Notes under the pieces: model-generated
Databases searched by the model: none
What the model was told of the DNA's origin: nothing
Seen by the model: only the letters and a program-made list of their open reading frames with translations
Made by a program: the position numbers and the translations under genes
Assembly: GCA_029582165.1 (NCBI GenBank)
Contig: CM055881.1
Coordinates: 26,964,094-27,028,093, forward strand
Origin: Portulaca oleracea
Taxonomy: Eukaryota > Streptophyta > Magnoliopsida > Caryophyllales > Portulacaceae
DNA: 64,000 bases
Direction of reading: 5' to 3'
Shown here: positions 35,103 through 47,561 of the stretch, one piece after another
Numbering within the stretch: the first letter of the stretch is position 1
Layout: each line of letters opens with the position of its first letter

Positions 35103-35555
35103 GGGAGACGCTCAGTCCCTCCCCCCTCCCCCCCGGTCGATCGTGTTTCTTCAATCATCTCCACATCTTGGATGCGCCCCCTCTTCTCCCTAATCTCTAC
35201 GTCCATCAGTTGCATGTCCTCCATATTGGGAATTACATCACTCTTCCGTTTCCCCCTTCCGCTCATCCGAATGCCATTGTTACTCGTCGCTTTTTGGGCC
35301 ATCGTGCTTTTTATCCTCTTCCATGATCCCCTACTTCTTGATAGTATCTCACTATTTCTTCCGTTCCTCATTTGCATACGGTTTATGAATCCGTGTAGTA
35401 TGTGATTCTTCCAAACGATCGACTACCTCCTTGTTCCTCCCACTGTTTCCCGCTGCCTTCCCCCCTTCCCCTCTGTGAGAAGTCACCTCCTTATCGCCTC
35501 TTTCAGGCTCCGCTTTAGACCCATTAGACTCCCCTCTGCTCCGACGGTTGGCTGC

Positions 35556-36436
35556 TTACAACACCTCTTTTAGTGATCTCCTGGACGCCGAGGGTTTACT
35601 CGTTTTGTCTCCCTCTTGGTGAGCCACTTTCGATTCCCCTATTCCTTCCGACTGCATCCAGTTCCTCTCGTCTCGTCCTCCGCCTTCCCCCATCCTTTGG
35701 TTCTTGGAGAACTTGACCGGTGATACCCGAAGCCAATCCTTATATTGCCCTTTTACCTCCTCATCTTTCTGTCGATCACAATCATCTCCTACATGTCCCA
35801 GTCGTCCACACCGATAGCAAAAATTGGGTAACGTTTCATATTTGAAAGGGACCCATCTAGTTCCCACCGCTCCAAAACTCGTAATGGCTCCTCTAGGTAG
35901 CGGGTCTTCAATGGTCACCTTGACTTTGAATGTCACGTACCTGCTCCAGCCCAGATCGTCCTCCTCCCTATATTCAATCAGTCCTCCAAAATTATCCGCT
36001 AGGGCAGCCGCCGTGTCCTTCGATATTTTTCTAAACGGTATGTCATAGCCACGAACCCAGAAATTCGCATATCTGAATTGTACTTCCGACGGTGTCAAGT
36101 TTTCCTCCACCTCCGTCAAAAGTATTAGTTGCTTATCAAAAATCCAAGGCCCTCCCTGCTGAACCCTAATTTTATCCTCCATTGTAAAGAATTGGAAAAT
36201 ATATAAGTTGTCACCTATCTCCTTGTTTCCAAAACTTTTTTAAACTTTCCATGCCTGTCTAAGAAAGGCGAACAGGCCGGAAACCCGATAGGGTTTATCA
36301 GTCATCACCTTCCCCACCAACGCCATCGCTGCCCTACTCGCAAAGTCCGCTGTTTCTATGTTTGCATAATCCACAATCTTCTCTTCATCCTCTGTAAGCC
36401 TTAATTCCTTCTATCTATTTTGTAAAGGGGAATCCA
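35556..36436 (-). pseudogene. L1 LINE ORF1 (DUF4283 plus CCHC knuckle)
   Basis: From an ATG at 36436 the frame has early stops, then a clean 208-codon stretch (35556-36182) with GGPWIFDKQLILL, YANFWVRGYDIPF and the knuckle FCYRCGRLGHVGDDC. This DUF4283 plus zf-CCHC layout is the standard plant L1 ORF1, an RNA-binding protein that coats the LINE transcript. The C-terminus is basic and low-complexity. Confidence 0.82.
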
Positions 36437-36604
36437 TGTCGGATTATTCCGGTAGAATCACTAATCGGATTCTATAGTGTGTTCTCGTCCGAAGACAGAC
36501 GAAAGTAAACCCTATACCCTAACCCTAGAGAGAGAACGACGCTCACCCTAAGAGAGAGAGGGTATTTTTTGATCCGATAGTATAAATTTACAAGTTCTTC
36601 TTAC

Positions 36605-36725
36605 AACAACCTCCCAGATGACACGTTTGAGTGCGGTCTGGGGGATCCTAATGTAGGCAGCCTTACATCCATGAACAAAAGTTCATGGAGAGACTGATTC
36701 CGACGGATCCGTAGGAAAAACAGAG
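36605..36725 (-). mobile_element. Au-type SINE, minus orientation
   Basis: The minus strand reads GTAAGGCTGCCTACATTAGG, CCCCCAGACCGCACTC and a TTGTTGTAAG tail, with TTCATGGATG upstream, matching the plus-strand copy at 9255-9395. Confidence 0.75.
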
Positions 36726-36844
36726 TGGAAGCTTGTTAAGGGAAAAAACTACATACTAGAGTGTTGTGAATGCTTTTGGTCGAGCAAACAAGTACCTGCA
36801 CAAGAAAACAAAATACAAGCCAAAAGACCAAAAACTAACTCGAA

Positions 36845-37560
36845 ACACAAACACCCTTCCTCACCCTACGACCTTAATACTAGCCTGCCAAGCCCCCCTG
36901 TCTAGAGCCATGTCCTCCACTAAACCTAGGAGTCTTAGATATTCTCTTATCACCTCTCTCATAGACTTTTTAGGTCTCCCACACCGACGATGGCCCTGGG
37001 ATAACCCAATCCCTTCGCACCTCCTTACAGGGTCATCCTCGCTTCGCCTACGGACATGCCCAAACCATCTTAGTCTAGTCTCTCGCAATTTTTCGTCAAA
37101 GGGTGTTACCTCTAGTTTGGAACGACAAACATCATTCCTAATCCTATCTAACCTATTATAACCGCAAATCCACCGAACCATCCGCATCTCTGCAACATTT
37201 AGCCTTTGACAGTGCATCTTCTTGACTGCCCAACATTCAGCGCCATACAATATCGCTGGCCTAACCACCGTATGGTACACTTGACCTTTAAGCTTAAACG
37301 GGATTTTCTTATCAAAAAGGACACCTGACACTGATTTCCACTTCTGCCAACCAATTTTGAATCGGTGTGTAACATCATCATCGACTTCTCCGTCACTCCG
37401 TATGATAGAACCTAAGTACTTGAACTTCTCAACTCTGGGTATGGGCACCCCTCCTATAGCTACTTCTTGTACTTGAGTGTCAGAATCTTGTCCCCTAAAA
37501 CTACACCTCATGTATTCTGTCTTAGACCTACTCAATCTAAAACCCTTGGACTCCTATTAA
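36845..37560 (-). pseudogene. RTE-type LINE, 3' end of reverse transcriptase ORF
   Basis: One 224-codon frame (36861-37535) reads LSRSKTEYMRC, FKYLGSIIRSDGEVDDDVTH, LYGAECWAVKK, MRMVRWICGYNR, LRWFGHVRRR and RRCGRPKKSMREVI. This is the C-terminal region of plant RTE LINE reverse transcriptases, downstream of the catalytic domain. It is intact over its length but lacks everything upstream. The same family supplies the 5' fragment in MED16 intron 5. Confidence 0.85.
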
Positions 37561-37888
37561 CTAATTAGTCCAGTATTGCTCATCCACCATTTCTCTTTCT
37601 TCCCTGGTTCGCCTCCTTTTTTTTTCCCCCTCTTTTCCTCTTAATGCACATCATTGCTTTGTTATAGCGACATTTTGCTTCTTCTAAAACTACTGCAATG
37701 TAGTTATCCAATAGTATTGGGTTTATGCCTTGATGACCCTTTTCAATCATCTACTCGTGTTGGTCCTTTCTATGGTGCAATATATTGAAATAAAGTGGGA
37801 AGGGTGGATAAAGTGGAATACTTGGGATATTGTTTTGAAAAAAAATTCATATCAATCATACCAGTTATTAAATTTATAAATTTTTAAA

Positions 37889-38437
37889 GGATTATTGGAT
37901 ATCAATAATATGGATTTTGGGGGTATTGGTCAATAATAATACCAACAATTGTTGGACATTAGATAGTATCAACCATAGACATATTTTCAAGCAATAGTAC
38001 ATCACCTAGTTGGTAGGTCTTTGACTTAGCAGAAAGATGTGCCTGATTGTCTGAGCTAGAGACTAGAACAAGTTGAGAAAATGTAAACGGCCACATTTTT
38101 AGGCCAAGTAGAATTAACCAATTTAGCTAAATAATAATGTAAAAATAAAACTTTAATTGTGTTTTGGTGAAATTGATTAACACTGCTTAGTTGGCAAAAA
38201 AAAAAAAAAAAAGAAATGTGACAACCAACCGTTTTCCCCTTACTCCAGCCTCCAACTTATACAATTAAGTGACACATCGTCTTTTCGTCAAGTCAAACAC
38301 CTACCAACTCGGTGTTGTACTATGGCCGAAAATAGTTCTATAGTTGATACTGCTAGTGTTGACCAATAAAATTGTTGGTATTATTATTATTATTATCCAG
38401 TACCCCTAAAATTCATATTATCGTTATTCAATAATCC
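37889..38437. mobile_element. Mutator-like foldback MITE (family 2, copy 3)
   Basis: Left end GGATTATTGGATATCAATAA mirrors the right end (GGATTATTGAATAACGATAA outward), with a perfect 9-bp duplication ATTTTTAAA (37880-37888 and 38438-38446). The arms repeat the TATTGG...AATAATACCAAC phrase. No ORF. Confidence 0.87.
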
Positions 38438-38769
38438 ATTTTTAAATATATATTATGTAAGGCCGATAGTATGAGAATGTGATAGATGGTGGGTGAGTGG
38501 GATATAGTAGAAAAAGTAAAATTCATATTATCGTTAGTCACAATATTTTAATAGAAATTATAAACTATTAAAAATTCATATCTCTGAATGATGTGGTTAA
38601 TGTGACTTACCTCTCCACCAACATTTACGTAACCTTTCCCACCTTACTCGCCATACTCAAGATCTAGGATTAACAAAGGTCAGCAAGTTATCTTTGAAGG
38701 CTAGTGTCTCTTACACCATTTTTTTTCTTTTTTTGGTGGCAGAAGCTTGATCATAATTGGGTGCTTATT

Positions 38770-38999
38770 TAGGCCCTGTTCTTTTCTGCGGTTGGCAAAC
38801 TGCGGTACCACAACATACGACAGTTTGCCACAACTCACCACACTTTACCACAAATCATTACTTTTCTCTCTCCTCGCTTTTCTCCTCTACTTTTTACATT
38901 CTCTCTCATCACCTACCCCACATATCAATAACCTACAACAATTCCACCACACCATACCACACCATACCACAAAATACTGCAGAAAATAATAGGGCCTAA
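38770..38999. mobile_element. Small TIR element (hAT or Harbinger-like MITE)
   Basis: The ends TTAGGCCCTGTTCTTTTCTGC and, outward on the right, TTAGGCCCTATTATTTTCTGC are inverted repeats of 21 bp. The centre has ACCATACCACACCATACCAC repeats. No clear target duplication was found, so the superfamily is uncertain. Confidence 0.6.
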
Positions 39000-39000
39000 G

Positions 39001-41480
39001 GAGGTAACTTTGATAGGAACTTGGTTTTAAGACTTAATGAAAATTGACAAAGCAAGTTATATATGATGTTGAAAGTCAAATGTCAAGTCACCAATCTTGA
39101 CGTTGGAGGGGAATCAATGGTTATATGGGAGACTGTAGTGTACAGTACCTATCTAAATATATCGTATGTATGAAATTTTTTACAAAATTTATTTATATTT
39201 TTTAAAATTAATAAATTTTCACAAATATTCATCCCGTGAAAAATTGATGTATTTCAATATATTTAGTGTACATAGATAAATATACCATGGTGTATAATAT
39301 AATTTGTGGGAATTGACACATCATAAGTTGCAATGACTTTTTTTTTTTTTTAATGCTATTGTTGTAAGTTTATTGTGTGGTTTAGTTATAGTTAATTGGT
39401 TTTTGTTGTTCAGGCTTCCACCAAGAAAAATAATGAAAGCATAAGTCAATTCATTATGGCCCTATGTGAAGTAGATGTAAGGAAAACAAGTTCATGTAAG
39501 GTTAAGTATAAATTTAGATACTATTTTTTCGCTTTCAAATTATTTTATTTTGTTTTTAAAGATTAATATCCTTGCATTCACGATATGTATGTTTCATAAA
39601 GCTATGCTCCAATTATGTTCATTGTTAAGTACAAAGACGTCATATTGAGTGTACATATGTTGATGGTGCTCTACTATTAGTGTGGCTTCATGCGTGAAAG
39701 TAACTTTGGATCGATGCTTCCACACATGAGTTAATTAAGTTATACAAGGTTAAGTGCGGTCATAGAAAGAGCCCACAATTATAAGATCATAAGAGTTAGA
39801 ATATTGTAGATATTAGGATGACATATTTGGGAACAGTAAGGTGATTGGAATTTTGGCTTCATTTTGCTATGAAGATGGGAATATGTCTCTTGAATAAAGA
39901 TCATGAGGATATATGTTTAACTGAATTTAACCATTTTGGACTACTTGTCAAACAAACATAAAAACATAATGATTCTTGGACTCTATTTATTATTAATTGA
40001 AGAGGAAGAGTTGTTGTATGAGAATACTCAAACCTTTATGTTTAATTGTGAATTTTTTTTTAATTATTGAAAGTTAAAAGAGACTAAAGAGACAACATCA
40101 GTACTGGGAAAATGCAGAGGAAAGTACAGCTACAGAACAACAACCAACAACAATTCACACGGTCAAACCAAAGACAAACAGTACAAATAAAATAAAATAG
40201 AAGGAAGCTAGTGTTTGTCATGCGTTATTGAATTGGCAGTCCCCAACAACCTTTTTATTTGATATGATATAATATAAAATAGAATTTGGTAGCTTCTACA
40301 GTAGTCAACGTACAAATGCCTCGGTGTAATTGTGAGTACCCCATGCCCTATGGCAAATATCTTACAATTCAATTCAAAGTCAAGCCATCATTCAAAGTAT
40401 TACCTTCATTTAATAATATTTAATATAAGTGACTTCATGTTATATTACACTACTTTCGAATATAACATATTCCTTTTCATTTGACTTTTTTTTTTTAAAA
40501 AAATAGAGAAATTAATATAAAACAAAATTTTAACTAAATTTTTTTATTTTATTTTAACAAAGGTAAGCAAGAAACTGTTAAGTAGCCTTTCTTAGGTAGA
40601 AATATATCATAATGACAAAAATACCGTCAGTTACTGTCGAATTATTGATTCCAAAGCTATTTGTTAAGGGTAATGTTAGCACAAATTAATTTGTACATAA
40701 ATCAGAGATTTATTTTCCCTTGATTTTAGGTATATTCCCTCCTTGATTTTAGGATTGATTCTTGTACTTTAGTATCATACTTATTTCCTTCCATATTGAG
40801 GAGTTCTCTACCATGTATATATACATGCAACATATTGCATCAAGATGATATGAGCTTTCACTCCTCTACATTTGTCTACTTTTTCCACTCTCCATATTTT
40901 CACTAACAGGTAAGACTAGTAAAATTCTTATTGAAAATGTAAAATTGATAAATAACCAGGGAAAAAAATTTAGTTAAGTGGACAAATAATTAGGGTGTGG
41001 GGACATGTGGGGTAGTATGTTCGAAAAAAAATATAGATTATCCAGTTATTATTACTATATTCTCTCTTTTTTATTTGTCAAATTACATGATATTTTCACC
41101 CCTTTTTATTTATCAAATTATCTAATTTTTACTATTTCAATAACTATAATACCTATTTTATCCCTTATAAATGAACTTTTTACCCTTTTCCATGGGTATT
41201 TTCAAGGACACTTTTCACAATATAAATATTTTACTCAAATCCTAATATTTCTTGATTTTGTGAAAGTAGTTTTAGGGATAAATAATTAGATTCCTACATC
41301 CATGTCGCATCAATTAATGCAATGATTTTTAATTATAATAACTATGATGATCTTTCTTCGAATATTCCATCCTTTTCATTTTAATAATTCCATACCATTC
41401 AAATTTTAAGTTAATTAAAGAAGTAAATTGCCCCATCATCGACAGGAATAAAAGAGCTCAAGAACTACAAATAAGGTAGG
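39001..41480. other. Intergenic AT-rich sequence
   Basis: No supported gene. 39120-39310 has weakly inverted pieces around a GTACAGTACCTATCTAAATATA-like string, perhaps an old MITE. The 94-codon frame at 41005-41289 has no recognised domain. Confidence 0.5.
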
Positions 41481-41499
41481 GGAATAGCTCACTGTTATA

Positions 41500-41775
41500 T
41501 TGCAAAAGTTGCTTGGTCCGTATGTTATATTGGGTGATTTCAATCAGGTGGCTTATTTTGACAAGAAATTAAGAGGAAGTAATCACGTACGTGTACAAGA
41601 TGAATTTATTGTATGGTTGAATTCTTTAGGACTACAAGAGGTTCCTTTCAAGGGGTTCCTTTCCCTTGGACTAATATGCGAGCGCTTGGATAGAGTTTAT
41701 GCATCTACAGTGTGGATGGATGCGTTTTCTTACAGCTATGTCTATAATCATCCTATTTTGTTGCTTGATCATTAG
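41500..41775 (+). pseudogene. L1 endonuclease, C-terminal part
   Basis: The 91-codon frame reads YVILGDFNQV, then ICERLDRVYAS and ILLLDH, the conserved GDFN, RLDR and DH blocks of apurinic-type LINE endonuclease, which nicks the target DNA. The N-terminal part is absent. Confidence 0.78.
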
Positions 41776-42366
41776 TTGCTGGTTTTATATGTGCAATGGT
41801 ATATTCCTACGAAAAGAAGATTATTTCGGTTAGCTACATGGATCACTCAACTGGAAGCCTTTTGTCACAGTTTTGAACAGATTTTGGATCTCACTTAAGT
41901 GGGTCGAAATTATATTGGTTGGTGAAGAAGTTGGCAAAAATTCGTAAGCTTGGCAAACAACTATGTTTGCAATTAAAGTCAGATATCACCAAACCCATAA
42001 GCCCTCCCATCTTTGAGGTGCAAGAAATGCAGCGGCAATTAGCTTCATGTCAGATGACATCCTCGACTTTTGCAAAAAATGTTGTGCAAAATGGACGATC
42101 TCAAGCACATTCTACATCAATTACAATTATTTTGGAAGGAGCGAAGTAGGTTAATGTGGCTAACGGACCGAGACCAGTGTACCAAATTATTCTTTCAACA
42201 TTATAAAAGTAGACACGCCTCAATTTATTGGCGATTTCAGACCGATAAATTTATGCAACGTGTTATATAGATTTATAAGTAAATGTATGGTTAATCGCTT
42301 GTGTCCAGTATTGCATAGCATTATTAGTGATAATCAAGCAACATTTATACAAGGAAGATTGGTAGT

Positions 42367-42840
42367 GGGTATGGCAATGGGCAGGGTTTGGGCACGGTCC
42401 AGCTGGAGTTGGACCTGGCTCCGCCAAATTTTTTTGGACCTAGACTCCCCCTGAGACCAGGTGGGTCCCAAAAACTTGGACCCAGACCTAGGCTCGCGGG
42501 TTCGCGGGTCCATGGGTTCATAGCGGGTCCTTATTGGGTCCAACACTCTTATGTATTTTTTTTACTAGATTTATTAATTTTTCGGGTTAATTTTATAATG
42601 AGCAATTGTATAATAATAACTATTCTATTTAAATACACATATTTTCAACACAATAAAAACATCTAGTTCAACGTACGAGACTATGAACAAAATTCAACAT
42701 AAAAACATTACAAAAATCATCTATACATCAACTCTAAGGATGCAACTATACAACTTAAAATGTAAAAAAAAAAAAAAAAATACAAACTTCATGATTATCG
42801 CACTATACAACTCTAAGAATACAAATACACTAGGATTTTC

Positions 42841-42873
<33 letters not shown>

Positions 42874-42892
42874 ATATATATATATATATATA

Positions 42893-42933
<41 letters not shown>

Positions 42934-43095
42934 TTGTCGAGTTCACGGGTCCCTGCCTAGACCCGGACCCGCCAAATATTTAGTGGACCCAGACTCGACC
43001 CGGATCCAATGGGTCTAATTTTTTTGGACCCAGATCCGCCTAAATGGAGAGGATCCGGATGTGTCTGGGTCCGGTCCAGGACCCATTGCCATCCC
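42367..43095. mobile_element. Inserted TIR element (hAT-like MITE) in L1 RT
   Basis: Left end GGGTATGGCAATGGGCAGGG mirrors the right end (GGGATGGCAATGGGTCCTGG outward). ATTGGTAGT (42358-42366) and ATTGGGAGT (43098-43106) form a 9-bp duplication with one mismatch. The inner part has repeated GGGTCC-type phrases and a TA microsatellite. GGGATGGCAATGGG ends are common in plant hAT-type elements. Confidence 0.7.
42842..42930. repeat. TA microsatellite
   Basis: About 89 bp of TA repeats with two C interruptions, inside the hAT-like insertion. Confidence 0.95.
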
Positions 43096-43689
43096 AAATT
43101 GGGAGTGGATCATTGTTTGGTTGTCCACGAACTCTTTCATGTTATGCGGTTAAAAAAAAAACAATATAAACAATATGCAGGAATTAAGGTTGATATGAGT
43201 AAGGCTTATGATAGAATTAGACGAGATTTCTTAGAAGCGGTGTTACGAAGGTATCAGTTTCCAGCACATTGGATAATGTTAATAACGAAATGTGTTACTA
43301 CGGCGCGATATTCCGTCATAGTTAATGCGGACGCAACAAAATGGATTTATCCATAGGTAGGGCTACGACAAGGTGATCATTTATCCCCTTATCTATTTAT
43401 TTTATCTATGAATATTTTATCGCAATGTTTGCAAGCGACCCACTAGAAAAATGAAATTAGAGGAATTAATCACAATGGCTAAGTAAGCACCGGAGGTTAC
43501 CCATATTTTTTTTTGCGGATGACTCTATATTCTTTTTAGATATGGATGTGGAGCATCATGCGAAGGTAAAAAATATTTCGGTCAAAATTAATTATATATT
43601 TGGTCAAATGATAAATGTGGAAAAGTCATCGGTAATGTTCTCTACTAGAGTACAACAGAATGAAAAGGTGGAATTTTAAATCAATCCTT

Positions 43690-44905
43690 GGATATATAGA
43701 ATATCCTTATTTTAACAAACTAGATCTATGCCCATCCTACGGACGGGTTATGCGCTGTTCTTTTGTAATGTGTGATAAATTTATTTTATCTATCATATTC
43801 TTAATTGCGTTATTCAACCTTTTTCATATTACCAATTCTTTCTTACCTATTTTACATAATATCTATTTAAAAATTCATATATTTAATAAATAATGTCACT
43901 GATGTGATTTGCCTTACTCTCTATACCTTATTAAAAATTATAAACTATATGTTGAAAAATTTATATACTTAAATGATGTGACTGATCTGATTTAGATTCT
44001 CAATCATTATCCTATCCATACATGTACTATTCCACATTTCCAACCCGCCAACTATCTTATAGTTTTCTTATATATATTTGGTTTACTAATGCACATAAAA
44101 ATATATTATATTAAACACATTTTAGTTTACCTTAGATTTTGATAAGTATGAAAAATTACAAACAACAATATAAGTGTTTATAATTTTATATGTAATACTA
44201 TGTTCATTTTTCAAAAATATTAATGCACATTAATTTAGTTTGCATACTCATAAAAGTTATAATGATTTTAAAATGGTCATATGTTACGACTTTGGTGTTT
44301 TCTATTGTCAATTTAATAATATCCTAGAGCTAGCAAATTTGTTTTCTGATCCGAATTACCCGATTGTCCGACTTGGAAAAAACCGGGTCAAGACATAGAT
44401 TTTTCGTCCGAATTTTGATATTAACCAAATTGACCGAATATTTGGACATAAAATTTATCTTTTTTCTATTGTCCGAACCTGATTGTAGCTTCATCCAAAT
44501 TGTCAGACCCGATTCTACCCGAAATAAAACCGAGTGCGGATATGAATTTCTCGTCCGAGTTTTGACATTATCTAAATTTGTCCGACCCGAATTTTTGCCA
44601 GCGCTATAATATCAAACCCTCATTTACTCAGTTCCAAAAATATACATGACCCGTATTGACCCGAACTTGAAATACACTTAAATCCATATTTACTTGAACC
44701 CGAAATACACCTAACTCGTATTTACCCGAACCCGAAATATGTCGGACCCGTATTTATCCTATCCAAACATATACCTAACACGTATTTAACCCGCTTATTA
44801 TACATATATTTTAGGGCAAAAGAGTAAATTCGAGCCGCCCTTTCAAACAATTTTTCGTCCTCCACCCCCCATTAAGCCTCTTTATATATAGATAGATACT
44901 TGGGG
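43690..44905. mobile_element. Insertion of unknown class in the L1 element
   Basis: The L1 frame is lost after AATCCTTGGATAT and resumes at CTTGGGGATGCCACC. The inserted block starts with TATATAGAAT and CTAGATCTATGCCC ... GGACGGG and ends TTTATATATAGATAGATA. TATATA-rich ends are weakly inverted. No ORF. Class not resolved. Confidence 0.5.
44640..44795 (+). repeat. Degenerate 30-32-bp tandem repeat
   Basis: The phrase CCCGAAATACACCTAACTCG followed by TATTTACCCGAA recurs about four to five times with changes, inside the insertion at 43690-44905. Confidence 0.65.
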
Positions 44906-45687
44906 ATGCCACCTATAGTATTGAGAAATAAATAAATAAAATTTAAATTTTGGTGGATGCTTTCATGAAGAGACTGTAAGGTTGGCAGGCATGCCCTGCC
45001 AACCTACTATCGACAGCAGGTCGGTTAATTCTAATCAATGTAGGTTTTTGCCATTTCATCAGCCTGTGTTCTCGATGTATCTAATAGACTAATACCAAAG
45101 AATATTGTGGAAAAATTAAATACTTTAATGGTTCAGCTTTTTCTGGTGGAACTCAAAAAGCCAGAAATCTATGGAGTAAAAAAAGACAATTATTCCAGCT
45201 AAAAGGCATGGGAGGACTGTGTATTAGAGAATTAACTAGCTTTAATCAAGCATTACTACTGAAAATCCTGGAGAACCGTACAAATGGACTCATCATTACT
45301 GGCACACATGTGGCATAAAATGTCTTCCTCACTACAAGCACCAAACAATTATAAAATCCCTCATATTGCTTCAAATGCTTGGAAAACTGTTGCTAGAGCG
45401 ACAAATTCGATCAAGGATAGAATACAGTGGCGTATTGGGAATGGGAGATAAATCAAAATTAGAGATAACCGTTGGTTGGGGGCGACGTACCTAGTTCAAA
45501 ACAGGGAGTATCAATAGCGATTTTTAACAAACCAGTTGCAGAGCTAGTTAGAGATACAGGATGAGTACAAACTTGGCATATGATGTATATCCATGTAATA
45601 TTCGATACAAAAACGGTTAAACGTATACTTCAACAACCAGTTCCATGTGAAGAAGAGACAGATAAATTCGTTTAGGGTGATCAAAAG

Positions 45688-45901
<214 letters not shown>

Positions 45902-45929
45902 CGTTAAGTCTGGATAAAGAGCATTTTGA

Positions 45930-46905
45930 CAAGTTAATGGAGTATTTGCAAATAATCTACATGAGGAAAAGGAAAGACTACGGTGAAGATTTTGGAAGAG
46001 TAATCTACCGCCCAAATGGAAGATATTTATTTGGAAATGTGCTAATAATGCCTTACCACTGGGAGCTAATAGAGAAGTAACAGGACTATTAGAGAACAAT
46101 AATTGTTGGCATGATATAGATATCGAATCCGTAGCACATATCTTCATAGACTACGTTATTGCAAGACATATATGACAAGCTAGCCCTCTTGGATTAAAGG
46201 ACGTTAACACTGAATTGGAGTGGAGAACATGGCTTCAGGATTGGTTAGCATATCTAATGAAAACAGATAAGAATGGTGGGACAAGACTTTTGCTTTTTAC
46301 AGCAATATTATGGACACTATGGAAGATAAGAAATCTCGCAAAAATTTCAAAGCTGCAGATTACACATGATTTTATGGAAACTTATCTTGCAAAATCCCTC
46401 AAGGAAGGAAATCAATGGTACAAGTGACGGTCAAATTGACGACAGAAAATAGACCATCATGACGAGCAAGTAGAATTTACTCATAATTTATTATACTCAT
46501 ATGAACGCAAAGCTAGATTTATTGTTAATGGTGCTTGGAGATCGCAATCAGGTAGGGGGCAACCTCATGGATTTTAATGGAACCAGACAATGGAAGAAAT
46601 GAAATATGCTGGCAAACAGGCTTTCTATGCTTTTTCTGCAGTTCAAACGGAATTGGTAGCATTTCAATTAGCATTACAAGTTGCAAGGGATCAGAAGTAC
46701 GAGGCAGTAGAAGTAGCAACGGATTCGAATTGGTAATAAAGTTTTTGAAAAAACCAGAGGAAAGTTATTATCAATGTACGACCTTAGTAGCTATTTATTA
46801 TAGTTACTTAGGAATTTCACAATGTATCGAATTTATAAAGTACCTAGAAATGTAGCATATAGGACACATACCTTAGCTAAAAAGATTTAAGAAGGAACTG
46901 AATTC
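45930..46905 (+). pseudogene. L1 zinc-finger/RVT and RNase H region
   Basis: Reads [18 protein letters not shown] and HIFIDY (plant zf-RVT region), WRTWLQDWL and ILWTLWKIRNLAK, then the RNase H domain GAWRSQSG, TELVAFQLALQVARD and ATDSNW. Plant L1 ORF2 proteins commonly end with this RVT_3 domain. Stops break the frame. Confidence 0.75.
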
Positions 46906-46930
46906 TAATGTCTTATCTTATTAAAAAAAA

Positions 46931-47545
46931 TGACTATTCTGGAAAAAAAAAACCTACTAATAAGCATAAAATTACGTATATTATTTTCAATACTTGTCAT
47001 TTTAACTAATTTTTTTATTTTTCATACAATTTTAATGCTATATTAATTACTGTTTTACTAAATTTATCCTATTTTTTTATTATTTTCAATAAAAACATTT
47101 ACTTAAAGTGTGTGTGCGCGCGCACATACACACACACTGCCTATATCCCAGATTAATTGTCTAATTAACTGAATTTAAAAGACCAATGGCCCATTGGAAA
47201 TGTTGTGAAAGATACATGATATACCGACATTACCCTTACATTTATCTTGTGAATAAAAGACAAAAGGAAACTAAAGGGGGCAAGCTTTAGGTCTAGTTTT
47301 TGCAAAAGAATCGGCAACGTCGGCAAGCAGCCCGAAGTCGTCTCTTAGAATCCAGCAACATTAATGACTTCTTCTTCCATGGTACTCTATTCATTCTCCC
47401 GCCAATATTGAAGACAAGTACCGAGAAAAATTTAAAATTTCACTGGGATTTGAGTGTGCCAAAATTATGAGATTTTCCCACCATCTTTTTTAGTATAAAA
47501 TGGACATTAATAGAGCATCAATCTCCATTGGAGCAAAGAACAAAA
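46931..47545. other. Intergenic AT-rich spacer
   Basis: No supported gene. GTGTGTGTGCGCGCGCACATACACACACAC-type purine-pyrimidine alternation near 47107-47138 could adopt Z-DNA. The rest may be the 5' flank of the mariner remnant. Confidence 0.4.
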
Positions 47546-47561
47546 CTTGCATAGGTCAGGT

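Larger units (their letters stand above)
33425..36436 (-). mobile_element. L1-clade LINE, 5' part (ORF1, endonuclease, start of RT)
   Basis: Minus strand. ORF1 is at 36436-35556 and ORF2 at about 35102-33425. The element is cut at 33424 inside RT by the end of the gypsy B LTR. In-frame stops are scattered through both ORFs. The expected remainder of RT, which should lie to the left of the gypsy insertion, is not in the window. Confidence 0.82.
42160..43640 (+). pseudogene. L1 reverse transcriptase, split by an inserted element
   Basis: RT blocks run DQCTKLFFQHYK, DFRPINLCNVLYRFISK and NQATFIQGRLVV up to 42366. They resume after the insertion with HCLVVHELFHVM, AGIKVDMSKAYDRI, GLRQGDHLSPYLF and the catalytic FFADDSIFFL near 43510. 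Stops and shifts interrupt the frame. Confidence 0.82.
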
